Shown one piece after another: positions 43,278 to 52,231 of a DNA stretch of 64,000 nt; positions within the stretch are counted from its first letter, which is position 1; each line of letters opens with the position of its first letter. The DNA is from an uncultured Psychroserpens sp. Its GTDB lineage: Bacteria > Bacteroidota > Bacteroidia > Flavobacteriales > Flavobacteriaceae. The stretch lies in NCBI RefSeq assembly GCF_947492715.1, contig NZ_CANLNS010000009.1, positions 1-64,000 of the forward strand. Reading direction: 5' to 3'. The translations under genes and the position numbers were made by a program. The notes below the pieces were generated by a model, which was given only the letters and a program-made list of their open reading frames with translations, had not been told where the DNA came from and ran no database searches.

Positions 43278-44207
43278 ATGAAAAATTTCTCAATAGCCAT
43301 TCATGGAGGCGCAGGAACATTAGTAAAAGGACTAATGACTCAAGAATTGGAGTTGCAGTATAAAGAAGCATTACAATTGGCTTTAAACAAAGGATACACT
43401 GTTTTAAATGATGGTGGCAATGCCATTGATGCGGTTGAAATCGCTGTAAAGTCATTAGAAGATTCACCATTGTTTAATGCTGGAAAAGGTTCGGTTTTTA
43501 CCGCAGAAGGAACGCATGAAATGGATGCGAGTATCATGGAAGGAAAAACCTTAAACGCTGGAGCTGTGTCTTTGGTAACTGGTATTAAAAACCCCGTGTC
43601 CTTGGCACGTGATGTTATGGATAAAAGCTACCATGTGTTTTTAGCAGGTGAAGGTGCTATGGCTTTTGCGAAGCAGCATAACTACGACCTTGAAGAGGCT
43701 AGCTATTTTTATGATGAGGTACGTTACCAACAATGGCAAGGGATAAAAGATAGTGAGAACTTTCAACTAGATCATAGTGTAAAAAAGGATGGAAAGTTTG
43801 GAACGGTTGGAGCCGTAGCTTGCGATCAAGATGGAAATATCGCAGCAGCAACATCTACAGGAGGCATGACCAATAAAAAATGGGGACGCGTTGGTGATAG
43901 CCCAATGATTGGTGCTGGTAATTATGCTAACAATAAAACCTGCGCAGTATCATGTACTGGAAGTGGCGAGTTCTTTATTCGAGGTGTTGTGGCTTATGAT
44001 GTATCATGCTTAATGGAACACAAAGGATTGAGTTTGCAAGAAGCATCGGAAGAAGTTATAAATAAACGTGTTCTTGATATTAAAGGTGATGGAGGCTTAA
44101 TTGCTGTAGATGCCGAAGGAAACATTGCTATGCCTTTTAATACTGAAGGGATGTATCGTGCCTGTAAGACATCAAAAGGCGACGAACTTATTGCAATTTA
44201 TAAGTAG
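43278..44207 (+). CDS. Isoaspartyl peptidase / L-asparaginase (Ntn hydrolase)
   Basis: A 309-residue plant-type asparaginase that matures by self-cleavage before the nucleophile Thr176, in FGTVGAVACD. The family hydrolyses beta-aspartyl dipeptides. The N-terminal AIHGGAGT and GGNAIDAVEIAV, and the later GRVGDSPMIGAGNYAN and CTGSGEFFIR, are family hallmarks. There is no signal peptide, so it acts in the cytoplasm. Cyanophycinase and cyanophycin synthetase lie 1.5-2.5 kb away. Hydrolysis of beta-Asp-Arg released by cyanophycinase is a natural role, though general isoaspartate clearance is also possible. It overlaps the convergent gene by 20 bases. Confidence 0.92.
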   Translation: MKNFSIAIHGGAGTLVKGLMTQELELQYKEALQLALNKGYTVLNDGGNAIDAVEIAVKSLEDSPLFNAGKGSVFTAEGTHEMDASIMEGKTLNAGAVSLVTGIKNPVSLARDVMDKSYHVFLAGEGAMAFAKQHNYDLEEASYFYDEVRYQQWQGIKDSENFQLDHSVKKDGKFGTVGAVACDQDGNIAAATSTGGMTNKKWGRVGDSPMIGAGNYANNKTCAVSCTGSGEFFIRGVVAYDVSCLMEHKGLSLQEASEEVINKRVLDIKGDGGLIAVDAEGNIAMPFNTEGMYRACKTSKGDELIAIYK

Positions 44208-45306
44208 GGGTCTTTTTGAATAATTTAGACCAGTTGATTGGTAAAAAGTAAACAATCATTATCCAAACAAAAATAGCGTTCAAAACGAACAAAGTTGTTC
44301 TATGATTATATAATAGGATATAAAGAATAACATCAATCGCAAAGAGAAGCATAAAAAAGTTTGGCGTATTCAATAATACAAACTTTAATGCCTTGTGATT
44401 AAACAGAACCTGATCTTTATGTTTTAATTGTAGCCAAAAGTGCTGCCCTTCATTATTCGGTGCCCACGTTTGTTTTTTGTCCATATCCAAAACCCTAAAA
44501 AACTGCTTTAATACGTTTGCGCTTTTTTGTCTATACACAATATTTAATTGCGCTTTTGTAATACTATTAAAAGCTAATAAAGTAATTACTAGCGATTCTA
44601 GGAAATGACCAAATCTAAAAGAGGTTAAAGTGAACAAGGTGGTGTGAAATACAATGATAAACCAAACTGTTAATCTTCGCGTTTTTTTGAAAAGTATAAA
44701 AATGGCTATAGAAAACTCAGTAAACATGGCAATATAAGACAATAGTTTTGCCAATACCATTTTTGGAAAGAGTTGAGACATGTATAAATATGGAGGGTTT
44801 TCTCTTGCTGTTCCTAACCAGTTATCCATAAAAGCACCAGACCACCAATCCGGTTCAAGAAATTTATTTATTGAAGCGCCAAAATAGACTAAGCTCAATT
44901 GAAGCACAAAAAGATATGGAGGATCCTTGTCGTTACTTAGCCCGGCTAAAATTAATGCACAAGCACAAATAAAGTTATGGTTAAAAAAAAGAGGTTTTGA
45001 GGCTAAAATGCTTAAAATAATGACACAACCATTAATGAGGCTAGCTGTTCTAACGTTAATATTGAATAACAATGCAAATGCGCTAAGGCCAAATATGATT
45101 TTTAATGAATAATTAAAGACGTTAGGATAAGTATTGAACATATCTAATCCTGGTATAAAAGGAATAAACGGATCTGATATTTTAAAAAACATGTGATGCG
45201 CAATTAATAATAGCAGCAGTAGTTTACACATGAGTAATACGTTAGAATGCATTTTAGTGCCTTCAAACTGAAATAGTCTTAATATGAACGTTTTTAAGTA
45301 GGTCAT
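44188..45306 (-). CDS. HTTM-like multi-span membrane protein
   Basis: A 372-residue protein with about eight to nine membrane spans. LQLSLVYFGASINKFLEPDWWSG followed by a FIIVFHTTLFTLTSFRFGHFLESLV segment resembles the horizontally transferred transmembrane (HTTM) domain of vitamin-K-dependent carboxylase-like proteins, without the soluble carboxylase part. Function unknown. Its start overlaps the preceding small gene by four bases (ATGA), so they are coupled. Its 3' end overlaps the convergent isoaspartyl peptidase gene by 20 bases. Confidence 0.65.
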   Translation of the reverse strand: MTYLKTFILRLFQFEGTKMHSNVLLMCKLLLLLLIAHHMFFKISDPFIPFIPGLDMFNTYPNVFNYSLKIIFGLSAFALLFNINVRTASLINGCVIILSILASKPLFFNHNFICACALILAGLSNDKDPPYLFVLQLSLVYFGASINKFLEPDWWSGAFMDNWLGTARENPPYLYMSQLFPKMVLAKLLSYIAMFTEFSIAIFILFKKTRRLTVWFIIVFHTTLFTLTSFRFGHFLESLVITLLAFNSITKAQLNIVYRQKSANVLKQFFRVLDMDKKQTWAPNNEGQHFWLQLKHKDQVLFNHKALKFVLLNTPNFFMLLFAIDVILYILLYNHRTTLFVLNAIFVWIMIVYFLPINWSKLFKKTPTYKLQ

Positions 45307-45644
45307 CGTTTATATATCCATTCCTTTTCGTCGTGGCCGTTCGTTGAGTATTTTACAATAACTTGGGCATTATCTGTTTTGCCATAGGTGTCTTCATATT
45401 GAGAAATAAGAGAAAATATATTGTCAATTGAGCGTTGTTCCCAACCTTTCATTTTATACCTATAGCGAGCTTCCGCTTCTTGTTGTGAAAGGGTCTTTCC
45501 GTTAATGGTAACAAAGGTTTCAAATTTCGTATGGCTATCGTAAGGTGCCCAGCAGAAAAAACGTTCAGGTATGAAACGAGCATGAACAACAGCTCCCACC
45601 TGAAGTAAGAGAAATAGGATTCCGAAGTAAAACCTAGTCTTCAT
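45303..45644 (-). CDS. Small exported protein paired with the HTTM-like gene
   Basis: A 113-residue protein with an N-terminal hydrophobic segment (FYFGILFLLLQVGAVVHA), either a signal peptide or a membrane anchor. A soluble part of ~90 residues follows, with RFIPERFFCWAPYDSHTKFETFVTINGK and a basic C-terminus. Family not recognised. Its translational coupling to the HTTM-like gene suggests the two work together. Confidence 0.65.
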   Translation of the reverse strand: MKTRFYFGILFLLLQVGAVVHARFIPERFFCWAPYDSHTKFETFVTINGKTLSQQEAEARYRYKMKGWEQRSIDNIFSLISQYEDTYGKTDNAQVIVKYSTNGHDEKEWIYKR

Positions 45645-45685
45645 AGGTTTAAAGCTAAAAGAATTTGGTGGCTATGTCAAAAAAA

Positions 45686-46549
45686 CTAGATAAAAGGAGC
45701 TTCAATAGGAAGAACCGTTACCTTTCTGTTTTTAATGTCATATTGATCGCCATTAGATAATACATGAACGGTAAGATTAGCCATGGTCATGGGAGTACCT
45801 TCTTGTAAAACTTTTTCATTGTTATGTGTAAGCTGGCTCCCATCAAAAACAATCACCATTCCAGAGCCAATAATAGTACAGTCATTTCCATTTTTAATAA
45901 TAAGACCAGTGTCTTCTGCCAATCCTAAACCAACCAAATTTGGAAATTTAGCAATCGCTTCACTTTGTCTTCCAAAACGTCCACGTTTAATAAAGTGTGT
46001 ATCAATAATTAAACTAGGAATTAAACTTAAACCTTGATACATGTTAACAGCGCCTTTTACAAAAGCCTCAGAAGCACTACCACCTGCAATCATTTCATTG
46101 GACATAGCCATTGCACCAGCACTCGTTCCTGCGATTACAAAGCCTTCTTCATTTTTATAACGTTCTAAAAGGATGTCGTGAATAATTGTGCCTCCAATTT
46201 TATCGGTAATTTTAGATTGATTACCTCCTGAAAACATAACGCAATCTGCAGATTTTATGAGATCAATAGATTCTTGCTTTTCAGAGTCTTCTTTACTTCT
46301 AATATCCAAAACACTTACATTTTTGCAACCTAAGGTTTCAAAGGCCGATAAATAATTATCGCCAACTTCTTCAGGAATACTGGACGCTGTAGGTATAACA
46401 ACAATTTTTGAGTTTACACCACCAGACTCTCTCACAACATGGTATAATATACCTTCGTCAATGAATTCTAGCGTGTACATTTCGTTGTGTTCTAGACCTT
46501 TGTCTTCGTTTCCTCCTATAGGAATAAGTGTCCCTTTTATCTTCTGCAT
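45686..46549 (-). CDS. cphB: Cyanophycinase
   Basis: A serine peptidase (S51 family) of 287 residues that degrades cyanophycin, the Asp-Arg storage polymer, to beta-Asp-Arg dipeptides. The nucleophile is Ser143 in VIAGTSAGAMAMS, the family's GTSAGA motif. An N-terminal GTLIPIGGNED and a SGGNQSKI loop are also typical. No signal peptide is present, so it is intracellular. It is divergent from the synthetase gene across 97 bases, with a -7 box for each direction less clear on the plus side. Confidence 0.93.
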   Translation of the reverse strand: MQKIKGTLIPIGGNEDKGLEHNEMYTLEFIDEGILYHVVRESGGVNSKIVVIPTASSIPEEVGDNYLSAFETLGCKNVSVLDIRSKEDSEKQESIDLIKSADCVMFSGGNQSKITDKIGGTIIHDILLERYKNEEGFVIAGTSAGAMAMSNEMIAGGSASEAFVKGAVNMYQGLSLIPSLIIDTHFIKRGRFGRQSEAIAKFPNLVGLGLAEDTGLIIKNGNDCTIIGSGMVIVFDGSQLTHNNEKVLQEGTPMTMANLTVHVLSNGDQYDIKNRKVTVLPIEAPFI

Positions 46550-46578
46550 AAAAATCTTCCTGTATATTGAATATTGGG

Positions 46579-46586
46579 CAAAAATA
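46579..46586 (-). promoter_or_regulatory. -7 box of cphB
   Basis: Minus-strand TATTTTTG, an exact TAnnTTTG, 29 bases before the cphB ATG in the divergent cphB-cphA region. No -33 TTG is evident. On the plus strand only a weaker TATATTTA near 46611 is seen for cphA. Confidence 0.45.
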
Positions 46587-46646
46587 AACTAATTTTTTTA
46601 TTGAAAAATGTTATATTTATAATCTTTCACTTAAAAAATCAACCAA

Positions 46647-49286
46647 ATGGATATACGTAGTATAAATGCAATGCGAGGACCAAACTATTGGTCAATTAGA
46701 CGACATAAATTAATTGTAATGGTTTTAGACCTTCAAGAAATGGAAGAATTACCTTCCAATAAAGTTGATGGTTTTTATGATCGTCTTAAAGCTATGTTTC
46801 CTGGCATGTATGAGCATCGTTGTTCTGTTGGAGAACCTGGAGGATTTTTTCAACGTGTAGAAGAAGGCACATGGATGGGGCATATTATAGAACATATTGC
46901 TCTAGAAATCCAGACATTAGCTGGTATGGATGTAGGCTTTGGAAGAACAAGGGGTTATGGCGAGGAAGGAGTCTACAATGTTGTTTTTGCGTATATGGAG
47001 GAGTCTGTAGGACGCTATGCAGCAAAGGCTTCTGTGAGAATATGTGAAGCCTTAATAAGTGGAGAAGCATATGATTTGTCTGATGATATTCAAGAGATGC
47101 GCGAATTGCGTGAAGCCGACCGCCTTGGACCAAGTACTGGTTCTATTGTAGAGGAAGCAGAAGCTAGAGGAATTCCATGGATTAGATTAAACAAATACTC
47201 TTTATGTCAACTAGGATATGGCGCTAACCAAAAGCGAATTCAGGCCACTGTAACGAGTGAAACAAGCAGTATAGGCGTTGAACTAGCCTGTGATAAAGAA
47301 GATACAAAATACTTGTTGGAACAAGCCGAAGTGGAAGTACCTCGTGGAGATATTATTCGACGAGAACGTAGTTTAGAGGAGGCTTGTCGATATGTTGGCT
47401 ATCCTTTGGTAATTAAACCAATAGACGGAAACCATGGACGAGGGATAACAGTCGATATTCAAAACTATGATGATGCATTGGTTGCTTTTAGACACGCAAA
47501 AGACAGTTCTAAAAGTGGTGCTATTATTATTGAAAAATTCATTATTGGAGAAGATTATAGGCTACTGGTTATTAATAATAAACTTGTTGCGGCCGCAATT
47601 AGAACACCTGCCCATGTTGTGGGTAATGGAAAATCTACAGTTCAAGAACTTATCGATGAGGTAAATAGTGATCCACGTCGCGGTTATGGTCATGAAAAAG
47701 TATTAACACAAATTACTACGAACGAGCTTACACGAAAACTTATTAAAGATGCTGGTTATACATTAGATTCGGTTATTGCTGAAGGCGAACGACTTATTCT
47801 AAAAGACACGGCAAATCTAAGTACAGGAGGAACGGCAGAAGATGTAACTGATATTGTGCATCCTGCAAATGTATCAATGGCAGAGCGTATTTCTAAAATC
47901 ATAGATTTAGATATTTGCGGTATCGATATCATGACAACAGATATTTCAAAACCTTTATCTGAAACTGGTGGAGCTGTTCTTGAAGTGAATGCAGGACCTG
48001 GTTTTAGAATGCATTTAGCACCAACCACTGGGTTACCTCGAAATGTTGCGGCTCCAGTAATTGACAAACTATTTCCTCAGAAAGGAGATACTGGTCGTAT
48101 CCCTATTATTGCAACGTCTGGAACAAATGGAAAAACAACCACAACACGCCTAATTGCGCATATTGCAAAAATGAAAGGGTATCGCGTAGGTTATACAACA
48201 AGTGATGGTGTTTATATTCAAAACAGGTTGTTAATGACAGGAGATTGTACTGGACCAGCAAGTGCCGAATTTGTTCTCAAAGATCCTACCGTTAACTTTG
48301 CTGTTTTAGAATGCGCTAGAGGCGGATTATTACGAGCAGGATTAGGATTTAAAAAATGTGATGTAGCCGTGGTAACTAACGTTGCGGCAGATCATTTAGG
48401 CTTAAAAGGAATTCATACGATAGAACAATTAGCTAAGGTAAAAGCTGTTGTTCCTGAAACCGTATTACCAGATGGTTATGCCATCTTAAATGCCGATGAT
48501 GATTTAGTCTATGATATGCGTCGTAATGTGGATTGTAATGTTGCTTTGTTTTCAATGGATGAAACTAACCCAAGAGTAAAAGCATTACAACGTCTTAATG
48601 GTATTACAGCTGTTTATGAAAATGGCTTTGTAACTATTTGTAGAGGCGAATGGAAGATGCGTTTAATGAAAGCCGAGCACATTCCTTTAACTTATGGTGG
48701 TAAAGCAAAATTTATGATACAAAATGTCTTAGCGGCTGTTCTAGCAGCCCATGTACAAGGCATTAGTATAGAAGATATGAAAGCAGCCTTAGAAACTTTT
48801 ATTCCTTCGGCTTCACAAACACCTGGACGTCTTAACTTATTTAAGTTTAATAATTTCACGATTCTGTTAGATTATGCTCATAACCCAGCAGGAATGAGAG
48901 CACTTCAAAAGTTTACAGACGAATTAGAGGCCACTGTAAAAGTGGGTATTATTGCCGGTATTGGTGATAGACGTGTTGAAGATAATAACGAAATGGGAGC
49001 TATTGCTGCTGAAATGTTTGACGAAATTATAATCCGTCAGGATAAACGTTTAAGGGGAAAAACTGAAGAAGAACTTATAAAGATGCTTGATGATGGAATT
49101 AAAATGAAAGATCCTAATAAGAAAACCATGATTATTCCTTCAGAAAAAGAAGCGATTACATATGCTGTAAAAAATGCTGTTAAGGGGTCTTTAATTATTT
49201 TATGTAGTGATGTTATTCCAGATGCCTTAGACTTGGTTAAAAAGTTTAAAGAACAAGAGGCTAAAGGAGAATTAAACTTCGCTTAG
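46647..49286 (+). CDS. cphA: Cyanophycin synthetase
   Basis: Builds cyanophycin by adding Asp to the backbone and Arg to the side chain, using ATP. The 879-residue protein has the full three-part layout. The N-terminal domain (1-160) is followed by a central ATP-grasp domain (about 215-475) with YPLVIKPIDGNHGRGITV and EVNAGPGFRMH. The C-terminal Mur-ligase-like domain starts with the P-loop GTNGKTTT (492-499) and has YAHNPAGM and GIGDRRVEDN. The length and presence of both ATP sites identify CphA1 rather than the dipeptide ligase CphA2. A terminator follows 30 bases downstream. Confidence 0.95.
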   Translation: MDIRSINAMRGPNYWSIRRHKLIVMVLDLQEMEELPSNKVDGFYDRLKAMFPGMYEHRCSVGEPGGFFQRVEEGTWMGHIIEHIALEIQTLAGMDVGFGRTRGYGEEGVYNVVFAYMEESVGRYAAKASVRICEALISGEAYDLSDDIQEMRELREADRLGPSTGSIVEEAEARGIPWIRLNKYSLCQLGYGANQKRIQATVTSETSSIGVELACDKEDTKYLLEQAEVEVPRGDIIRRERSLEEACRYVGYPLVIKPIDGNHGRGITVDIQNYDDALVAFRHAKDSSKSGAIIIEKFIIGEDYRLLVINNKLVAAAIRTPAHVVGNGKSTVQELIDEVNSDPRRGYGHEKVLTQITTNELTRKLIKDAGYTLDSVIAEGERLILKDTANLSTGGTAEDVTDIVHPANVSMAERISKIIDLDICGIDIMTTDISKPLSETGGAVLEVNAGPGFRMHLAPTTGLPRNVAAPVIDKLFPQKGDTGRIPIIATSGTNGKTTTTRLIAHIAKMKGYRVGYTTSDGVYIQNRLLMTGDCTGPASAEFVLKDPTVNFAVLECARGGLLRAGLGFKKCDVAVVTNVAADHLGLKGIHTIEQLAKVKAVVPETVLPDGYAILNADDDLVYDMRRNVDCNVALFSMDETNPRVKALQRLNGITAVYENGFVTICRGEWKMRLMKAEHIPLTYGGKAKFMIQNVLAAVLAAHVQGISIEDMKAALETFIPSASQTPGRLNLFKFNNFTILLDYAHNPAGMRALQKFTDELEATVKVGIIAGIGDRRVEDNNEMGAIAAEMFDEIIIRQDKRLRGKTEEELIKMLDDGIKMKDPNKKTMIIPSEKEAITYAVKNAVKGSLIILCSDVIPDALDLVKKFKEQEAKGELNFA

Positions 49287-49316
49287 AAAGGATATATTTA
49301 GATATGAAAACAAAAA

Positions 49317-49344
49317 AATCCGAAACGTTAGTTTCGGATTTTTT
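49317..49344 (+). terminator. Terminator of cphA
   Basis: A 10-bp stem AATCCGAAAC / GTTTCGGATT with loop GTTA and a following T-run. It is symmetric, so it can also serve the convergent small gene ending at 49363. Confidence 0.92.
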
Positions 49345-49362
49345 AAATGTCTTTAAAACGAA

Positions 49363-49635
49363 TTAGCAAAGTTTTACAGTTTTTACTTTAATCTGTAAAC
49401 TTTTTCTATATGCTTTTATACTAATTATATCTGAACTTTTCTTTCTGTTTATTTTTAATAGTTGAGCTTTAACTGCAGAAGCAGCTCTTGTCTCTTTTTT
49501 TATTTCTTGAGTTTTACCTTTATTTTCGATCACAGTTTCAACAGTATCATTATTTTTGATATCTACATTAGTATCCTGACCTACAGAAAGTAGAGGTAAC
49601 ATTGTAAAGGCTAATATGGTTAATACTTTTTTCAT
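49363..49635 (-). CDS. Small exported protein of unknown function
   Basis: A 90-residue protein with a signal peptide (MKKVLTILAFTMLPLLSVGQ). A charged mature part follows (NNDTVETVIENKGKTQEIKKETRAASAV) with a basic, strand-like C-terminus. No family recognised. A minus-strand TTTCTTTG (one mismatch to the -7 consensus) lies about 40 bases upstream of the start. The 173-base region to the next gene also holds an ACGGTT/AACCGT inverted pair. Confidence 0.6.
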   Translation of the reverse strand: MKKVLTILAFTMLPLLSVGQDTNVDIKNNDTVETVIENKGKTQEIKKETRAASAVKAQLLKINRKKSSDIISIKAYRKSLQIKVKTVKLC

Positions 49636-49808
49636 AATCGTCGAGGGTTTTTAATTTTAAACTCAGGTCAAAGAAACACAAGAAATGTAGTGATTATGAA
49701 TATTTTAGATAAAACGGTTGATTTTTAGTTAAGATGAAACCGTTCGTAAAAAACATCGACGAAATGCACAAAAACGGCTCGCAGCCCAATAAAAACGTTT
49801 AGGATTAA

Positions 49809-51221
49809 ATGACAGATTATTCAGATAACAGGTACTTTGAGTTGTTTAACAAACAAAAAGCTCATCAATTTACATTAGGAAATACCAATTATAAGGAGCG
49901 CATTAGAAAACTTAAAGCATTAAAGCGTGCTATTGAAAAAACCTACAGGCAAGACTTAAGAGATGCTATGTTTAAGGATTTTAAAAAACCACAAACTGAA
50001 GTTGACCTTACAGAGATTTATTTAGTAATTAAAGAAATAAAGTATGCGTGTTCAAACTTAAAGTCGTGGTTAAAGAAACAGCGCGTAGATACACCATTAA
50101 CCTTATTAGGGACCTCTTCTTATATTACTTATGAGCCAAAAGGTGTATGTTTAATAATATCACCTTGGAACTATCCTGTAACCTTAACCTTTGGCCCATT
50201 GGTATCTGCCATTGCGGCTGGCAATACAGTTATTTTAAAACCTTCTGAGATGACTCCAAACACATCTGCAGTAATGCGCGAGATTGTTGAAAGTATCTTC
50301 TGGGAAAGCGAAGTAGCGCTTATTGAAGGTGAGGTAGATGTTGCTCAGGATCTTTTAAAATTGCCTTTTAATCATATATTCTTTACTGGATCTCCAGCCG
50401 TTGGAAAGATTGTAATGTCGGCCGCTTCAAAACATTTATCCTCAGTAACTTTGGAGTTAGGAGGGAAATCGCCTACTATTATTCATGAATCTACAAATAT
50501 CAATGCAGCGATTAAGAATATCGTATGGGGAAAGTTTCTCAATAACGGACAAACTTGTATCGCTCCTGATTATGTAATGGTTCATGAATCAATTGAAGAT
50601 GAATTTATAAATGCCTTTAAGGCTAAGGCACTAGCTTATTATTCAGAAAACCCAAAATCATCAGAATCATTTAGTCGTATTGTCAATAAGAAACATTTTG
50701 ACCGTCTTGTTGCAAGTATTGAAAATGCTAAATCGTTTAATGCTACAATTGAACTGGGTGGTGATTATGATGAAAATACAAATTATATTGCACCAACGCT
50801 AGTGTCTAATGTAGATGAGGGAGCACAGTTGCTACAGGATGAGATCTTTGGACCAGTACTTCCCATAAAAACATATAAATCAACCGAAGAGGTTATCAAT
50901 TATATCAATTCAAAAGAAAAACCCTTGGCATTATATATTTATGCTAAAAATCGAAAGTTCATTAATACAATAATTAAAAACACCAGAGCAGGTAGCACAT
51001 GTGTTAATAGTAATGCACTCCAGTATTCTAACCATTATTTACCTTTCGGTGGTTCTAATAATAGTGGTATTGGAAAAGCCCATGGTTTTTTTGGTTTTCA
51101 AGAATTTTCTAATGCACGTTCTGTCTTAAAAAGACATACCGCAGGGCCTTTGTACTTACTATTTCCGCCTTATAATACATTGAAGGAAAAAATAGCCAAC
51201 TTAGCTGTTAAGTGGTTTTAA
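49809..51221 (+). CDS. Aldehyde dehydrogenase, class 3 type
   Basis: A 470-residue NAD(P)-dependent aldehyde dehydrogenase. The catalytic Cys250 lies in NNGQTCIAPDYV and the general-base glutamate in VTLELGGKSP. FTGSPAVGKIV marks the cofactor site and SPWNYPVTLTFGPLVSAIAAGN the oxyanion region. The length and hydrophobic C-terminal tail (LYLLFPPYNTLKEKIANLAVKWF) fit the class 3/fatty-aldehyde dehydrogenase subgroup, which is often membrane-associated. It overlaps the convergent asparaginase-family gene by four bases. Substrate not predictable. Confidence 0.93.
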   Translation: MTDYSDNRYFELFNKQKAHQFTLGNTNYKERIRKLKALKRAIEKTYRQDLRDAMFKDFKKPQTEVDLTEIYLVIKEIKYACSNLKSWLKKQRVDTPLTLLGTSSYITYEPKGVCLIISPWNYPVTLTFGPLVSAIAAGNTVILKPSEMTPNTSAVMREIVESIFWESEVALIEGEVDVAQDLLKLPFNHIFFTGSPAVGKIVMSAASKHLSSVTLELGGKSPTIIHESTNINAAIKNIVWGKFLNNGQTCIAPDYVMVHESIEDEFINAFKAKALAYYSENPKSSESFSRIVNKKHFDRLVASIENAKSFNATIELGGDYDENTNYIAPTLVSNVDEGAQLLQDEIFGPVLPIKTYKSTEEVINYINSKEKPLALYIYAKNRKFINTIIKNTRAGSTCVNSNALQYSNHYLPFGGSNNSGIGKAHGFFGFQEFSNARSVLKRHTAGPLYLLFPPYNTLKEKIANLAVKWF

Positions 51222-52231
51222 GCCTTGTTAAAATAGTCAGATTGGATTTGTTCATTCACGCCATCTTGAAATTTAGTCATGCTAAACCATTGATGTATTG
51301 AATAACTTCCTGTTTCTCCTTTTTTATTTACAGCAATATATCCGACTTGGAAATTTTTATAATTGCTATTAGGTTTATTTACAATCCTACTTATAGCCTC
51401 TTCGCAAGCCTCTTGAGGTGACTTTCCTTGTCTCATAAGTTCTACCACTAAAAAACTTCCAACAGTTTTCACGACTTCTTCACCTAAGCCTGTAGCAACA
51501 CAAGCACCAATTTCATTGTCTACAAATAAACCAGAGCCAATAATTGGAGAATCACCAACACGTCCACCTAATTTATAAGCAAGTCCGCTAGTGGTACAAG
51601 CACCAGAAATGTCACCATTTTTGTCTATGGCCAACATGCCAATAGTATCGTGGTTTTCGATATTGATAATTGGTTTGTATTCGCTTTTTACTTTCCATTC
51701 TTCCCATGCCTTTTTTGAAGCATCTGTTAGTAGATCTTCAGCTTCAAAACCTTTAGACAGGGCAAACTGCTTAGCACCTTCACCCGCAAGCATAACATGT
51801 GGTGTGTCTTCCATAACCTTCCTAGCCACAGAAACCGCATGTGTAATGTCTTTGAGATATACTACAGAACCACAATTTCCATGTTTATCCATAATACATG
51901 CATCTAAAGTGACATTACCATCACGATCGGGTAAGCCTCCTTTTCCAACAGATTGTCCTTTTTCATTCGCCTCTTCAACCCGACAACCTTGTTCAACAGC
52001 ATCTAGAGCAGTACCTCCGGCTTCTAGGACTTCCATTGCTTTTGCTGTGGCATCAATAACATGCCATGTTGCAATAACTAAAGGTAATGAACCGTTAGAA
52101 CCGTCTGTTGTTGCAGGTGCAACTGTTTTTTTATCTTCCGAAGTTTTTTCGACACAACCTATTAAAGTATTTCCTACTGCGAGTCCAACACCTGTTAATG
52201 ACGCATTTTTAATAAAGTTTCTTCGTTTCAT
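51218..52231 (-). CDS. N4-(beta-N-acetylglucosaminyl)-L-asparaginase, exported
   Basis: A 337-residue Ntn hydrolase that splits the GlcNAc-Asn link of glycoproteins after protein digestion. The self-processing nucleophile is Thr196 in NHDTIGMLAID. TWHVIDATAKAMEVLEAGGTALDAVEQGC and GRVGDSPIIGSGLFVDN are typical of glycosylasparaginase. The N-terminus MKRRNFIKNASLTGVGLAVGN is a twin-arginine signal followed by LIGC (Cys26), so it is probably a Tat-exported lipoprotein. It is operonic with a sugar permease and a GH92 mannosidase, which supports a role in N-glycan use. Confidence 0.9.
   Translation of the reverse strand: MKRRNFIKNASLTGVGLAVGNTLIGCVEKTSEDKKTVAPATTDGSNGSLPLVIATWHVIDATAKAMEVLEAGGTALDAVEQGCRVEEANEKGQSVGKGGLPDRDGNVTLDACIMDKHGNCGSVVYLKDITHAVSVARKVMEDTPHVMLAGEGAKQFALSKGFEAEDLLTDASKKAWEEWKVKSEYKPIINIENHDTIGMLAIDKNGDISGACTTSGLAYKLGGRVGDSPIIGSGLFVDNEIGACVATGLGEEVVKTVGSFLVVELMRQGKSPQEACEEAISRIVNKPNSNYKNFQVGYIAVNKKGETGSYSIHQWFSMTKFQDGVNEQIQSDYFNKA

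Noticed and set aside
49690-49808. ACGGTT/AACCGT inverted pair and AAAACG-rich stretch before the aldehyde dehydrogenase as a regulator site
   Set aside because: The arms are far apart and interrupted and no second copy was found, so it is noted only within the small-gene entry.
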